In this document: in pieces, positions 16,700-25,259 of the stretch
Position numbering within the stretch: position 1 is the stretch's first letter
Layout: the number at the start of each line of letters is the position of its first letter
Source of the DNA: Bailinhaonella thermotolerans
GTDB taxonomy: Bacteria; Actinomycetota; Actinomycetes; Streptosporangiales; Streptosporangiaceae
Direction: 5' to 3'
DNA: 64,000 nt
Assembly (NCBI RefSeq): GCF_003594875.1
Contig: NZ_QZEY01000005.1
Span: forward strand, 248,001 to 312,000
The notes under the pieces: generated by a model
Told to the model about the DNA's origin: nothing
The model's database searches: none
What the model saw: the letters and a program-made list of their open reading frames with translations, nothing else
Program-made: the position numbers and the translations under genes

Positions 16700-18193
16700 A
16701 TGGGCCGCGACGTACCGGCCATCCAGTTCAGCCGCGAGGACCGGCGCCGCTACCGCGACAAGGTCCGGCGGTGCCTGGACTGCCTCGCCCGCATGCTCCG
16801 CGACTTCCCCTTCGACGTGGACAGCCCCCTCGCCGGGCTGGAGATCGAGCTCAACCTCGTGGACGACCGCGGCGAGCCCGCCCTCAAGAACGCCGCCGTG
16901 CTGGCCGCGATCGCCGACCCCGACTGGTCCACCGAGCTCGGCCAGTTCAACCTGGAGATCGGGATCGCGCCGCAGCCCCTGTCCGGGGACGGCGCGGCCG
17001 AGCTGGAGCGCTGCGTCCGGGAGCGGCTGAACCACGCCGAGGAGCGCGCCAGGACCGAGGGCGGCCACCTCGTCATGATCGGCATCCTGCCCACGCTCAC
17101 CGAGGGGTACGCCGGGGCGGACTCCCTGTCGGCGAACCCGCGCTACAAGCTGCTGAACGAGCAGATCTTCGCGGCGCGCGGCGAGGACCTGCACATCGAG
17201 CTGTCCGGGCCCGAGCGCCTGTCGACGTACGCCGACTCGATCACCCCGGAGGCGGCGTGCACGAGCGTGCAGCTCCACCTCCAGGTCAGCCCCGAGATGT
17301 TCCCCCGGAACTGGAACGCCGCGCAGGCCGTCGCCGGGGCGCAGGTCGCCGTGGCCGCGAACTCGCCGTACCTCTTCGGCCGGGAGCTGTGGCGCGAGAC
17401 GCGGATCCGGCTGTTCGAGCAGGCCACCGACACCCGGCCGGCGGAGCTGAAGGAGCAGGGCGTACGGCCCCGCGTCTGGTTCGGGGAGCGCTGGATCACG
17501 TCGGTGTTCGACCTGTTCGAGGAGAACGTCCGGTACTTCCCGGCGCTGCTGCCGCTGTGCGAGGACGAGGACCCGATCGAGGTGCTGGAGGCCGGCGGGG
17601 TGCCGGACCTGGCGGAGCTGACGCTGCACAACGGCACGATCTACCGCTGGAACCGGCCGGTGTACGCCGTGGTGGACGGGCGGCCGCACCTGCGCGTGGA
17701 GAACCGGGTGCTGCCCGCCGGGCCGACGGTGGCGGACGTGGCGGCCAACGCGGCCTTCTACTACGGGCTGCTGCGCGTGCTGCCGTACGAGGACCGGCCC
17801 ATCTGGACGCGGATGTCGTTCGCCGCCGCCGAGGAGAACCTGCACAACGCGGCGCGGGACGGGATCGACGCGCGGTTGTACTGGCCGGGGCTGGGCGACG
17901 TGCCCGCCGCCGAACTCGTGCTGCGGCGGCTGCTGCCGCTGGCGGCCGAGGGGCTGGACCTGCTGGGCGTGGCCGGGGAGACCCGCGACCGGCTGCTGGG
18001 GATCATCGAGGGGCGCTGCCTGACCGGGCGCACCGGAGCGGGCTGGCAGGTGGAGGCCGTGCGCGCGCTGGAGGCGGCGGGGCACGACCGGCACGAGGCG
18101 CTGCGGCGGATGACGCTGCAGTACGTCGAGCTGATGCACGGGAACGAGCCGGTGCACACGTGGCCGGCGCCGAAGCCGGTAAGCGGCTTGTAA
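16700..18193 (+). CDS. glutamate-cysteine ligase family (carboxylate-amine ligase) protein
   Basis: A 497-residue ATP-dependent carboxylate-amine ligase of the GCS2-like group. The motif GLEIELNLVDD near residue 46 supplies Mg/ATP-binding Glu residues, LGQFNLEIGIAP is the second glutamate-rich strand, and CTSVQLHLQVSP and WTRMSFAAAEENLH continue the active-site sheet. ATG 16700 has GGGAGGG upstream. Actinomycetes generally make mycothiol and ergothioneine rather than glutathione, so the amine substrate may not be cysteine; the gene is therefore not named gshA. Confidence 0.85.
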   Translation: MGRDVPAIQFSREDRRRYRDKVRRCLDCLARMLRDFPFDVDSPLAGLEIELNLVDDRGEPALKNAAVLAAIADPDWSTELGQFNLEIGIAPQPLSGDGAAELERCVRERLNHAEERARTEGGHLVMIGILPTLTEGYAGADSLSANPRYKLLNEQIFAARGEDLHIELSGPERLSTYADSITPEAACTSVQLHLQVSPEMFPRNWNAAQAVAGAQVAVAANSPYLFGRELWRETRIRLFEQATDTRPAELKEQGVRPRVWFGERWITSVFDLFEENVRYFPALLPLCEDEDPIEVLEAGGVPDLAELTLHNGTIYRWNRPVYAVVDGRPHLRVENRVLPAGPTVADVAANAAFYYGLLRVLPYEDRPIWTRMSFAAAEENLHNAARDGIDARLYWPGLGDVPAAELVLRRLLPLAAEGLDLLGVAGETRDRLLGIIEGRCLTGRTGAGWQVEAVRALEAAGHDRHEALRRMTLQYVELMHGNEPVHTWPAPKPVSGL

Positions 18194-18228
18194 CTTTTCG
18201 GGTCCACCGGTCGGGTACGACGGCGGTC

Positions 18229-18558
18229 ATGAGTACGAGGATTCCCTGCTTCGGCTGTGGAGCGCGGTTCGCCGCCGAGGAGTACTTCGGCTCGTGCCAC
18301 GACTACGACCGCGGCCGCGACTGCCTGGCGTGGACCTGCCCCCGCTGCGGCAACCGCGACGACCTGCGGATCCTGCCGGACGGGATCGGTTACGGCCACC
18401 CGAGGGGCCAGGCGTTCGCCGTACAGGACACCTATCCGGTGCCGGGGCTGCGCCGCCTCCGGCACGACCTGCGCCTGGAGATCGTCCTCGACCGCCGGCT
18501 GTGGGAGGTCCCCGCGACCCGGGCCCCGCGCGACCTGCTGACCGTCCCCCCGGCCTGA
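18229..18558 (+). CDS. small zinc-ribbon-like hypothetical protein
   Basis: A 109-residue protein with two CxxC knuckles (PCFGCG near residue 7 and WTCPRCGNRDDL near residue 36), a probable zinc ribbon, followed by a basic, hydrophobic C-terminal half. It starts 35 bp after the ligase gene on the same strand and may be cotranscribed. Its stop codon lies in the first unit of a 17-bp tandem repeat array. No function is recognised. Confidence 0.6.
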   Translation: MSTRIPCFGCGARFAAEEYFGSCHDYDRGRDCLAWTCPRCGNRDDLRILPDGIGYGHPRGQAFAVQDTYPVPGLRRLRHDLRLEIVLDRRLWEVPATRAPRDLLTVPPA

Positions 18559-18672
18559 CGATTCCCCCGGCCTGAACGTTCCCCCGGCCTGACCGTTCAC
18601 CCGGCCTGACCGTTCACCCGGCCTGACCGTTCACCCGGCCTGACCGTTCACCCGGCCTGACCGTTGGGACGC
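18554..18672. repeat. 17-bp tandem repeat array, seven units
   Basis: CCTGACCGTTCACCCGG and close variants start at 18554, 18571, 18588, 18605, 18622, 18639 and 18656 (the last unit partial). The middle units are identical. The first unit supplies the TGA stop of the preceding gene. Confidence 0.95.
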
Positions 18673-18766
18673 CATCGCGCCGGCCACGCGGTCCCCGCCG
18701 GGTGCGGCCGCCGGGAACCGCGCGGCCGGCGCGGAGGCCGAGATCACATACCCCGGATCGCCCGGT

Positions 18767-19117
18767 TCATCCCCTCGCCGAACCGTCGATCGTGACGAGA
18801 TCGCGGTCCACCGGGTCCACCCGGACCGGCACCGTGACGCCCGGCCGCAGGCCGTCCCCCAGCGTCCGGTGCCGGACCCGGTACGGCTCCGCGCCCGCCG
18901 TCGTGATCTCCAGTTCGAGCAGCACCAGCGACCGGTCCCCCACGACCAGCGGCGTGTCCCGCACGAACATCACGACGGCGGAGGCGGAGATACCCCCATC
19001 CAGAAGCCTCCTGTCGCCGATCTCCCCCTGGGCCGTCATCAGCGAGCGGTACTCCGCGCGTGCGACCGCCCCCGCGGTGGTCGCACGCCGGGTGTCCCGC
19101 CTGACCCGTAGGTTCAT
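18767..19117 (-). CDS. hypothetical beta-rich protein
   Basis: A 116-residue protein from ATG 19117, which has AAGGAGG 9 bp upstream and is preferred to ATG 19153. An Arg-rich N-terminus (NLRVRRDTRRATTAG) is followed by alternating hydrophobic strands (VVMFVRDTPLVVGDRSLVLLELEIT) and ends VRVDPVDRDLVTIDG, like an OB- or beta-barrel fold. It is probably cytosolic since no signal is seen. Family not recognised. Confidence 0.68.
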   Translation of the reverse strand: MNLRVRRDTRRATTAGAVARAEYRSLMTAQGEIGDRRLLDGGISASAVVMFVRDTPLVVGDRSLVLLELEITTAGAEPYRVRHRTLGDGLRPGVTVPVRVDPVDRDLVTIDGSARG

Positions 19118-19219
19118 GACGGCCCTCCTTCTCGGCATCGGTGGAACTTCCACCCATTTGGTAAGCCGAACCCCCTAACGGGTGCTTACAGCCCGCTTGC
19201 AAGGCACTTGATGCGCATG

Positions 19220-20056
19220 TCAGGTGCCAGTTGTCTGGAGAAGTTCGGATACGACCGGATGCCACGGCCGGTTCGCCGGACCGTCCAGCACCAGCCGCCG
19301 GCTCACCCGCTGGCGCAGCGGCACGAGCACAAGCGCCGAGTCCAGCATCGACGCGGAGTACCCCGGCAGGATCGAGACGCCCAGCCCGGTCCGCACCATC
19401 TGGAGCAGCGTGTCGATGTCGCGGATGCGGTGCGCCGGCCGCGTCTCGTCCCCGATGAGCCGCAGCACGTGCCGCTCGCAGCCCGCGTCGGACAGCAGCA
19501 GCGGGTCGTCGAGCAGGTCGCGCACGTCGATGGTGCTCTCCCCGGCAAACGGGTGGTCGTTCCTGACCAGGGCGAAGAACTCGTCTGTGCCGATCTCCAC
19601 GCCCCGCCCGGGTTCGGGGTCGACGAGCACCGCCGCGTCCACCATCCCGGCCTCCAGCCAGTCGGCGACCTCGTCGTCCTCCCCCTCGAACAGCCGCACC
19701 TCGACCTCGGGGAACTCCGCCGCCCACCGCCGTACGAGAGCGGGCATCAGCGCGTGGCACACGGTCGGCGGGGCGGCCAGCCGTACGGTGCCCCGGGTGG
19801 TGCGGCCGCGCTCGGCGATCTCGGCGATGGCGGCGACCGACGAGGCCACGGCGCGGGCGTGCGGGAGGATGCGGGCCCCGAGCGCGGTCGGCGACGGCGT
19901 GCCGGCGCGGTGCAGCACCGGCCCGCCGACGGCGCGCTCCAGGGCGGCGATCGCGTGGGAGACGGCCGACTGGCTGATGCCGAGCGTCTCGGCGGCCCGG
20001 CCGAACCCGCCCTCGTGCACCACCGCGACGAAGGCCCGCAACTGCGAGACGTTCAT
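19220..20056 (-). CDS. LysR-family transcriptional regulator
   Basis: A 278-residue LysR protein: DNA-binding helix-turn-helix FGRAAETLGISQSAVSHAIAALERAVGGPVLHR and an effector domain from about residue 88. It is divergent from an EamA-type exporter with a 132-bp shared spacer, the usual arrangement for a LysR regulator and the transporter it controls. ATG 20056 is used; an in-frame ATG six codons upstream is possible. Confidence 0.92.
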   Translation of the reverse strand: MNVSQLRAFVAVVHEGGFGRAAETLGISQSAVSHAIAALERAVGGPVLHRAGTPSPTALGARILPHARAVASSVAAIAEIAERGRTTRGTVRLAAPPTVCHALMPALVRRWAAEFPEVEVRLFEGEDDEVADWLEAGMVDAAVLVDPEPGRGVEIGTDEFFALVRNDHPFAGESTIDVRDLLDDPLLLSDAGCERHVLRLIGDETRPAHRIRDIDTLLQMVRTGLGVSILPGYSASMLDSALVLVPLRQRVSRRLVLDGPANRPWHPVVSELLQTTGT

Positions 20057-20188
20057 CCCATGAGTATCGCTCATGGGGCATAAACGCATCTCGTTGGACA
20101 TATCCCGGCTCACTCCCGGATTCTGGGAGTACTTCCCGCCGGCCGCCCGCCTTCCCCGGCGTCTCCCCTTTCCTGCGAGGTCTCGACC

Positions 20189-21142
20189 ATGTCTGTCATG
20201 CCCGGATCCAGGCTGCGCCCGGGCGGCTGGCTGCCGTCCTTCATCCTGCTGTCCGCGATCTGGGGGGCCAGTTTCGCGTTCATCAAACTCGCCATGGACG
20301 CCGGCATGGCCCCCGCCTGGCTGGCGTTCTGGCGCTGCGCGCTGGGCGCCGCGTCGCTGATCCTGATCATGGCCGTACGGCGTGAGCCCGTCCCCCGCGA
20401 CCCGCGCCTGTGGGCACACACCGCCGTGGTCGCGATCATGCTGAACACGGTGCCGTTCATGCTGATCGCGTGGGCGGAGCAGCACATCAGCTCGGTCCTG
20501 ACCGGTGTCTGGAACGCCACGACCCCGATGTTCACGCTGATCTTCGCGGTGGCGCTGCTGCCCGACGAGCGCGCGTCCCGGCGACGGCTGCTGGGCCTGG
20601 GCATGGGCTTCGCGGGGGTGCTCGTCGTGCTCGGCATCTGGGAGGGCGTGCGCGGCGACGCGCTGATGGGGAGCCTGGCCACCCTCGCCGGGACCGCCTG
20701 CTACGGCATCGGCTTCGCCTACACCCGGCGGTACCTGTCGGGCCGCACCGAGTCCGGCACGGTCATGTCGGCCATGCAGATCGGCTGGGCGGCCGTGCAG
20801 CTCGCCCTGATCGCCCCGGTGACCGCGGGCGCCCCGGCCTGGCCCGGGCTCGGCCCCGCCGCCGCGATCCTCGTCCTGGGCGCGGTCAGCACCGGTGTGG
20901 CGTACATCATGAACTTCCGCCTGATCCGCGAGGCCGGTCCCACGATCGCCGCCACGGTCACCTACGTGACCCCGCTGTGGTCCACCCTCATCGGCGTCGT
21001 CTTCCTCAGCGAACCGGTCGGCTGGAACACCGTCGCGGGCGGCGTCCTGGTGATCGCGGGCGTGGCCCTGGCCCGCACGGCGCCCTCGCCGGGCCCCCGT
21101 TCCCCCGAAGCGCCTCCATCCCGCGTCCCGGCGAAGGTCTGA
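20189..21142 (+). CDS. EamA/DMT-family transporter
   Basis: A 317-residue permease with about ten hydrophobic segments arranged as two EamA repeats (about residues 15-145 and 160-300). The repeats share the marks AIWGASFAFIKLA near the N-terminus and TYVTPLWSTLIGVVFLSEPVGW in the second half. It probably exports a metabolite or amino-acid analogue, under control of the divergent LysR gene. Confidence 0.92.
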   Translation: MSVMPGSRLRPGGWLPSFILLSAIWGASFAFIKLAMDAGMAPAWLAFWRCALGAASLILIMAVRREPVPRDPRLWAHTAVVAIMLNTVPFMLIAWAEQHISSVLTGVWNATTPMFTLIFAVALLPDERASRRRLLGLGMGFAGVLVVLGIWEGVRGDALMGSLATLAGTACYGIGFAYTRRYLSGRTESGTVMSAMQIGWAAVQLALIAPVTAGAPAWPGLGPAAAILVLGAVSTGVAYIMNFRLIREAGPTIAATVTYVTPLWSTLIGVVFLSEPVGWNTVAGGVLVIAGVALARTAPSPGPRSPEAPPSRVPAKV

Positions 21143-21229
21143 CCCCGGCGCCACGGGACCGTTACGGACCTCATCCCGTGATCGCCTTCCCTCCGGCCGA
21201 GGGGGGCGAGGTCGCGGCGAGAGGGCCGG

Positions 21230-21820
21230 TCAGGACTCCGGCGTCTGGCGGAGGCACAGCCAGGCGGCCTCGCTGAGGGTCTCGATCTCGGCCTGCCCGG
21301 GGGTGCGGGCGCCGGCGAACCAGAGGCGGCAGAGCTCCTGGGCGGGGCCGAGCCACAGGACGTAGCAGGTGGTCACGTCCACGTGCTTGAGGTCGCCGTT
21401 GCGGGCGTGCGGCTTCCACCAGTCGATGACCTGCCCGAAGAAGCCCTTGCGCAGCTCCGCCGTCTCGGGGCCGCCGGGCTCGTGGCGGCGGGGCGGGCGC
21501 TCGCCGAACAGGAGGCGGGCCCGGTCGGGGTGGTCTCCGCACCAGGCGATGTGGAAGGCGACGATGCCCGAGATGCCCGCGCGAGCCGTTTCGGCCTGGG
21601 CCAGGACCTTGAGGAACTCGTCCTGGTACATCCGCAGGGTCTCGGCGTACAGGACCCCGAAGACGTGTTCCTTGCTGGCGAAGTGGTGATAGAAGCTGCC
21701 GACGCTGACGCCGCTGTCCTGGCGCAGGCGGGCGAGCGTGGTGGCGGACACCCCGTCCTGGCTGAACCGGCGCAGGGCGCCTTCGAGGATCCTGGCGCGG
21801 CCGTCACGTGCGTTCTTCAC
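21230..21820 (-). CDS. TetR/AcrR-family transcriptional regulator
   Basis: A 196-residue TetR protein: helix-turn-helix VSATTLARLRQDSGVSVGSFYHHFASKEHVF at residues 24-54, followed by an alpha-helical ligand domain. The GTG start at 21820 overlaps the stop of the upstream acetyltransferase by 4 bp, so the two are translationally coupled. The ligand is unknown; coupling suggests control of its own operon. Confidence 0.92.
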   Translation of the reverse strand: MKNARDGRARILEGALRRFSQDGVSATTLARLRQDSGVSVGSFYHHFASKEHVFGVLYAETLRMYQDEFLKVLAQAETARAGISGIVAFHIAWCGDHPDRARLLFGERPPRRHEPGGPETAELRKGFFGQVIDWWKPHARNGDLKHVDVTTCYVLWLGPAQELCRLWFAGARTPGQAEIETLSEAAWLCLRQTPES

Positions 21821-22353
21821 ACAGTCTTAATACCAGAATGTTCGTCTATTTCACTCCTGGGACCAGCAGGAAGGCCAGGACTGAACAGATGCGGGGACAA
21901 CTCCGCGCGGACCTCGACCGTGCCGGAGGAGACGGTGGCGCGGGCGTCCGGCCAGTACGACTTGATCATACGCAGGACTCGCCGGTTGTCACCCAATACG
22001 TCCATGGTGACCCGTGTGCACCCCCTCGCGTAGGCCCGGCGCAGCAGCAGCCGCAGCAGGTCCCCGCCCACGCCGCGGCCCTGCCAGTCGTCGGCCACCA
22101 CGAGCGCGATCTCCACGCCGTCGCCCTGCCGTACGGCCATGCCGTGGCCGACGACCGCGCCGCCGTACGCCGCGAGGAGGAGGTCGCGCTCCTCGGTGGG
22201 GACGACCAGCGGGTCCAGCAGGCGGGCGGGTGAGGCTCGGGTGAAGAACCTGAGCTGGTGGGTGTCCGGGGAGAGCGCCCCGAGGAACGCGAGGACCCCC
22301 GCGCGGTCCTCCTCGCGGATCGGGCGGACCTCGACCCCCTGAGTTCGATTCAT
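21817..22353 (-). CDS. GNAT-family N-acetyltransferase
   Basis: A 178-residue GNAT domain: V-E-V-R-P-I-R-E-E-D opening, acetyl-CoA motif VADDWQGRGVGGDLLRLLLRRA near residue 95, then MDVLGDNRRVLRMIKS. ATG 22353 is chosen; its first codons overlap one arm of a long inverted repeat shared with the divergent HxlR gene. It is the first gene of an acetyltransferase-TetR pair. Confidence 0.88.
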   Translation of the reverse strand: MNRTQGVEVRPIREEDRAGVLAFLGALSPDTHQLRFFTRASPARLLDPLVVPTEERDLLLAAYGGAVVGHGMAVRQGDGVEIALVVADDWQGRGVGGDLLRLLLRRAYARGCTRVTMDVLGDNRRVLRMIKSYWPDARATVSSGTVEVRAELSPHLFSPGLPAGPRSEIDEHSGIKTV

Positions 22354-22399
22354 GGACCTAGACTCTCGCGGCACTCCTGGGTCTGTCAATCGAACTCAG
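22339..22399. promoter_or_regulatory. 12-bp inverted repeat bracketing the GNAT/HxlR divergent promoter
   Basis: CTGAGTTCGATT at 22339-22350 and its exact inverse AATCGAACTCAG at 22388-22399 are 37 bp apart. The left arm sits in the first codons of the acetyltransferase gene and the right arm 24 bp before the HxlR start. The layout suggests two half-sites or a looped operator for the HxlR or TetR regulator next door. Confidence 0.6.
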
Positions 22400-22422
22400 C
22401 GGGCGGTATTACGATTCAAGAC

Positions 22423-22908
22423 ATGACCGGACTCGCCGCCTGGCCGGAGAACTGCTCCATCGAGCGCACCCTGCGCGTGCTCGGCGAGAAGTGGACCTTC
22501 CTGGTCCTGCGCGAGGCGTTCTCCGGCGTACGGCGGTTCGCCGACATGCAGGCCCGCACCGGCGCCCCGCGTCAGGTGCTCAGCGCCCGGCTGGCCAAGC
22601 TGGTCGAGGAGGGCATGCTGCGCAAGGTGCCGTACCAGGAGCCGGGCCAGCGCCAGCGCGACGAGTACCGCCTGACGGAGAAGGGCCTCGACCTCTACCC
22701 GATCATGATCAGCCTCATGGCCTGGGGCGACAAATACCTCGCCGAGGACGGCGCCCCGGTGCTGATCACCCATCGCGACTGCGGCGCCCCGGTGGCCCTG
22801 GAGCTCCACTGCGCCGATGGCCACCCGGTCGCGGGTCCCCGCGAGGTGACCCCCCTGCCCGGCCCGGGGGCCACCACGAGGACCACGGCCGCCGCCCCCG
22901 CCTCCTGA
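22423..22908 (+). CDS. HxlR-family transcriptional regulator
   Basis: A 161-residue HxlR winged-helix protein: CSIERTLRVLGEKWTFLVLREAFSGVRRFADMQ and GAPRQVLSARLAKLVEEGMLRKVPYQE, then YRLTEKGLDLYPIMISL. A Cys at residue 11, near the family's redox-sensing position, is present (ENCSIERT). ATG 22423 is the first good start after the inverted repeat. It is divergent from the acetyltransferase/TetR pair. Confidence 0.9.
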   Translation: MTGLAAWPENCSIERTLRVLGEKWTFLVLREAFSGVRRFADMQARTGAPRQVLSARLAKLVEEGMLRKVPYQEPGQRQRDEYRLTEKGLDLYPIMISLMAWGDKYLAEDGAPVLITHRDCGAPVALELHCADGHPVAGPREVTPLPGPGATTRTTAAAPAS

Positions 22909-22939
22909 CCCGGCTCCGGTACGGCGTGAGCCCGTGCCC

Positions 22940-23566
22940 TCAGCGCGGGTCGAGGCGGAAGGCGGTCACCTCCACGCGGTTGGGGCCGAGGACGAGGGGC
23001 GCGACGGGGTACCACCCGCGGCCGCGGTAGAGCCCGACGGCCGGGGCGGCCGACGGCCTCGTGAGCAGGTAACCGGGACGGCCCTCGCCCGCCGCGCCCA
23101 TCAGCGCGTCGTGGAGGCGGCCGCCCAGACCGGCGCCCCGGTACGCGGGATCGAGGGCCAGTTCCATGAACTCGAAGGCGCTGGGCTCGCCCTCGGGCCC
23201 CTGGAAGCCGGCCTGTTCCCGCAGGGCGCCGGTCACGTAGTCGTCCACGCGGCCGTACGCCATGCCCACGACCTCGCCATCGCGGGCGTCGCGGTCGGCG
23301 AGGGCGTCGCCGGCGTCCCGGACGTCGAGGGCGAGCACCGCCAGGATCGAGGGGTCGGTGAGGTCCTGGCGGAGCCTGGCCAGGAAGCGGTCGTGCTCCG
23401 CCTGGCCGCTCCACCAGGGAGCCTCGCGGAACACCAGGTCGCACACGCGCTCGATGGCGGCGCGGTGACGGACGAGGTCGGCGGGCGAGGCGACGCGCAC
23501 GACCGGCCCCCGGGAGGGGCCGGCCGCGTCGGTCACCGTCGCGTCGTCAGCCGGCCGCGAGACCAC
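22940..23566 (-). CDS. GNAT-family N-acetyltransferase
   Basis: A 208-residue acetyltransferase: [25 protein letters not shown] is the acetyl-CoA pyrophosphate loop, followed by [12 protein letters not shown]. The GTG start at 23566 overlaps the 3' end of the superoxide dismutase gene by 20 bp; a GTG ten codons later would also avoid most of the overlap. It is probably cotranscribed with the dismutase gene. Confidence 0.82.
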   Translation of the reverse strand: MVSRPADDATVTDAAGPSRGPVVRVASPADLVRHRAAIERVCDLVFREAPWWSGQAEHDRFLARLRQDLTDPSILAVLALDVRDAGDALADRDARDGEVVGMAYGRVDDYVTGALREQAGFQGPEGEPSAFEFMELALDPAYRGAGLGGRLHDALMGAAGEGRPGYLLTRPSAAPAVGLYRGRGWYPVAPLVLGPNRVEVTAFRLDPR

Positions 23567-24158
23567 GGGCGGCCTCGAAGCGGGCGTTCACGTCCGTCCA
23601 GTTGACCAGCGACCACAGCTTCTGGACGTAGTCCGGGCGCACGTTGCGGTACTGCAGGTAGTACGCGTGCTCCCAGGCGTCGAAGACCAGCAGCGGGGTG
23701 CTGCCGATGCCCACGTTGCCGTGGTGGTCGTACACCTGCTCGACGATCAGGCGGCCGCCCACCGGCTCGTAGCCCAGCACACCCCAGCCCGAGCCCTGGA
23801 CCAGGGTCGTCGCCGAGGTGAGCTGCTTCTGGAACGCCTCGAAGCTCCCGAAGTGCTCGTCGATCGCCGCGGCGAGCTCCCCCTCGGGCCGGTCGCCGCC
23901 GTCGGGGCTGAGGTTCTTCCAGAAGATCGAGTGCAGCACGTGCCCGGAGACGTTGAAGGCGAGGGTCTTCTCCAGCCCGACGATCCCGCCGAACTCCTCC
24001 TTGTCCCGGGCCTCGGCCAGCTTCTCCAGCGTGTCGTTGGCGCCCTTGACGTACGCCGCGTGGTGCTTGGCGTGGTGCAGTTCGAGGATCTCCCCGGTGA
24101 TCGCCGGCTCCAGCGCCGCGTAGTCGTAGGGCAGATCCGGAAGTGCGTAGGTCCCCAT
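23547..24158 (-). CDS. sodF: Fe/Mn-type superoxide dismutase (SodF-like)
   Basis: A 203-residue superoxide dismutase, close in sequence pattern to streptomycete iron-zinc SodF. Metal ligands are His28 (ELHHAKHH), His76 ([10 protein letters not shown]) and the Asp/His of [24 protein letters not shown] is also conserved. It destroys superoxide in the cytosol. ATG 24158 has GAAGGAG upstream. A Nur-box-like sequence 28 bp upstream predicts repression by nickel-loaded Nur, as for S. coelicolor sodF, so a nickel SOD elsewhere in the genome is expected. Confidence 0.93.
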   Translation of the reverse strand: MGTYALPDLPYDYAALEPAITGEILELHHAKHHAAYVKGANDTLEKLAEARDKEEFGGIVGLEKTLAFNVSGHVLHSIFWKNLSPDGGDRPEGELAAAIDEHFGSFEAFQKQLTSATTLVQGSGWGVLGYEPVGGRLIVEQVYDHHGNVGIGSTPLLVFDAWEHAYYLQYRNVRPDYVQKLWSLVNWTDVNARFEAARGLAAG

Positions 24159-24185
24159 GTCCGCTCCTTCGCGTAGGAGTCGCTA

Positions 24186-24202
24186 TTGCAAACTATTCGC
24201 AA
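24186..24202 (-). promoter_or_regulatory. Nur (nickel) box upstream of the superoxide dismutase gene
   Basis: TTGCAA-ACTAT-TCGCAA matches the Nur consensus tTGCaa-N5-ttGCAA with one mismatch. It begins 28 bp upstream of the SodF start, where a bound repressor would block the promoter. Confidence 0.75.
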
Positions 24203-24367
24203 TTAGATCAGACACGGGCCTCACCCACCCACCGCCCCCGCGCGAAAGGGATCGCCGCTCCTCCGCCACGCGCGGCCCTCCTCAGGGGTGGAGCAGGAGC
24301 GGGGAGAGGAGGGCCAGCCAGATCACGCACACGACCAGGCAGCGGCAGACGGCGCGGAGCGCCGGGC

Positions 24368-25144
24368 TCATTCGCCCGAGGGCCCGATGCGCCGCTCCAG
24401 GGTCGCGACGTGGGCCTCCATGCGGTCGAGGCGTTCCGTCAGCGGGCGCAGATGCTCCCGTACGGCGTCCCCCAGGGCCTTCATGGGGTCGGGGGCCGCG
24501 CCGGAGGGCTGGGCGGCGGTCTGGGCGCGCAGGTGGACGTAGCCGGCCAGGGCGGCGGTCACCGCGCGGCGGGTGAGGCGGGGCTCGGCGCCCAGTTCGC
24601 GCAGGACGCGGCCGGCCACGCCGTCGGGCTCGGTCACCAGGCCGAGGAGCAGGTGCTCGCAGCCCACGTAGTTGTGGCCGAGCGCGGTCGCCTCGGTCAC
24701 CGTCAGCTCCAGGGCCCCGGCGGCCGGGAGGCTGAACCGCAGCCCGTCCTCGGCGCCGCCGTCCTCCGCCGCGTCGGTCCGGCGGTCGAGCTCCTGCCGC
24801 ACCCGGGCCGGGTCGATCTCCATGGCGTGGAGCACGTGCAGCGCGAGGTTCCGGCCCTCGTCGATCATGCCCGCCAGCAGGTCCCCGGACGTGACGTTGG
24901 GCGCATCGGCCGCCTCGGCCCGGTCGATGGCCAGCCGCAGGACCTGCTGTAGGCGCGCGGTGGTGGCGGGGAAGCGTTCGGCCAGCACGTCCGGCCGCAC
25001 CTCACCCAGCGCGGTCTCGCGGATCGCCGTGATCCGCCGCACGGCCTGTTCCAGCGCCCGCTGGCAGATCGCCGACACCGGCACCCCGGCGTCCTTCACC
25101 GCCTCCGCCAGTTCGTCCGGCAGGTACACGTTGATCTTCGGCAT
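24368..25144 (-). CDS. RHH-like N-terminus fused to Clp N-terminal repeat domain
   Basis: A 258-residue protein. Residues 1-40 (KINVYLPDELAEAVKDAGVPVSAICQRALEQAV) look like a ribbon-helix-helix DNA-binding arm, as in antitoxins. Residues about 45-200 are two Clp-N repeats: FPATTARLQQVLRLAIDRAEAADAPNVTSGDLLAGMI, and ATALGHNYVGCEHLLLGLVTEPDGVAGRVLRELG. In ClpC/ClpA these bind substrates or adaptors. No ATPase module is present. A C-terminal amphipathic helix closes the protein. It could be a regulator that senses Clp-type clients; that is inference. Three GGGGTTAT boxes lie upstream. Confidence 0.82.
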   Translation of the reverse strand: MPKINVYLPDELAEAVKDAGVPVSAICQRALEQAVRRITAIRETALGEVRPDVLAERFPATTARLQQVLRLAIDRAEAADAPNVTSGDLLAGMIDEGRNLALHVLHAMEIDPARVRQELDRRTDAAEDGGAEDGLRFSLPAAGALELTVTEATALGHNYVGCEHLLLGLVTEPDGVAGRVLRELGAEPRLTRRAVTAALAGYVHLRAQTAAQPSGAAPDPMKALGDAVREHLRPLTERLDRMEAHVATLERRIGPSGE

Positions 25145-25161
25145 GGGCCCTTCCCTTCGAT

Positions 25162-25230
25162 GGGGTTATCTCGGGGGTACACCATCCTTATAACCCCGAT
25201 TCCAGGCATGTGTCCACCCTCTATAACCCC
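25162..25230 (-). promoter_or_regulatory. three GGGGTTAT boxes upstream of the RHH/Clp-N gene
   Basis: GGGGTTAT at 25162-25169 and its inverse ATAACCCC at 25190-25197 and 25223-25230 (33-bp spacing between the latter two) all lie within 90 bp upstream of ATG 25144. RHH proteins bind such short repeated boxes cooperatively, so autoregulation is plausible. Confidence 0.55.
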
Positions 25231-25259
25231 ATAATCTGACCCGCCGTCCGGCCTCCTCG

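Noticed and set aside
17761-18600. Minus-strand ORF covering the end of the ligase gene
   Set aside because: Antisense to a clear enzyme and lacking any recognisable domain.
18554-18672. CRISPR-like array
   Set aside because: The units are contiguous 17-bp tandem repeats with no spacers and no cas genes nearby.
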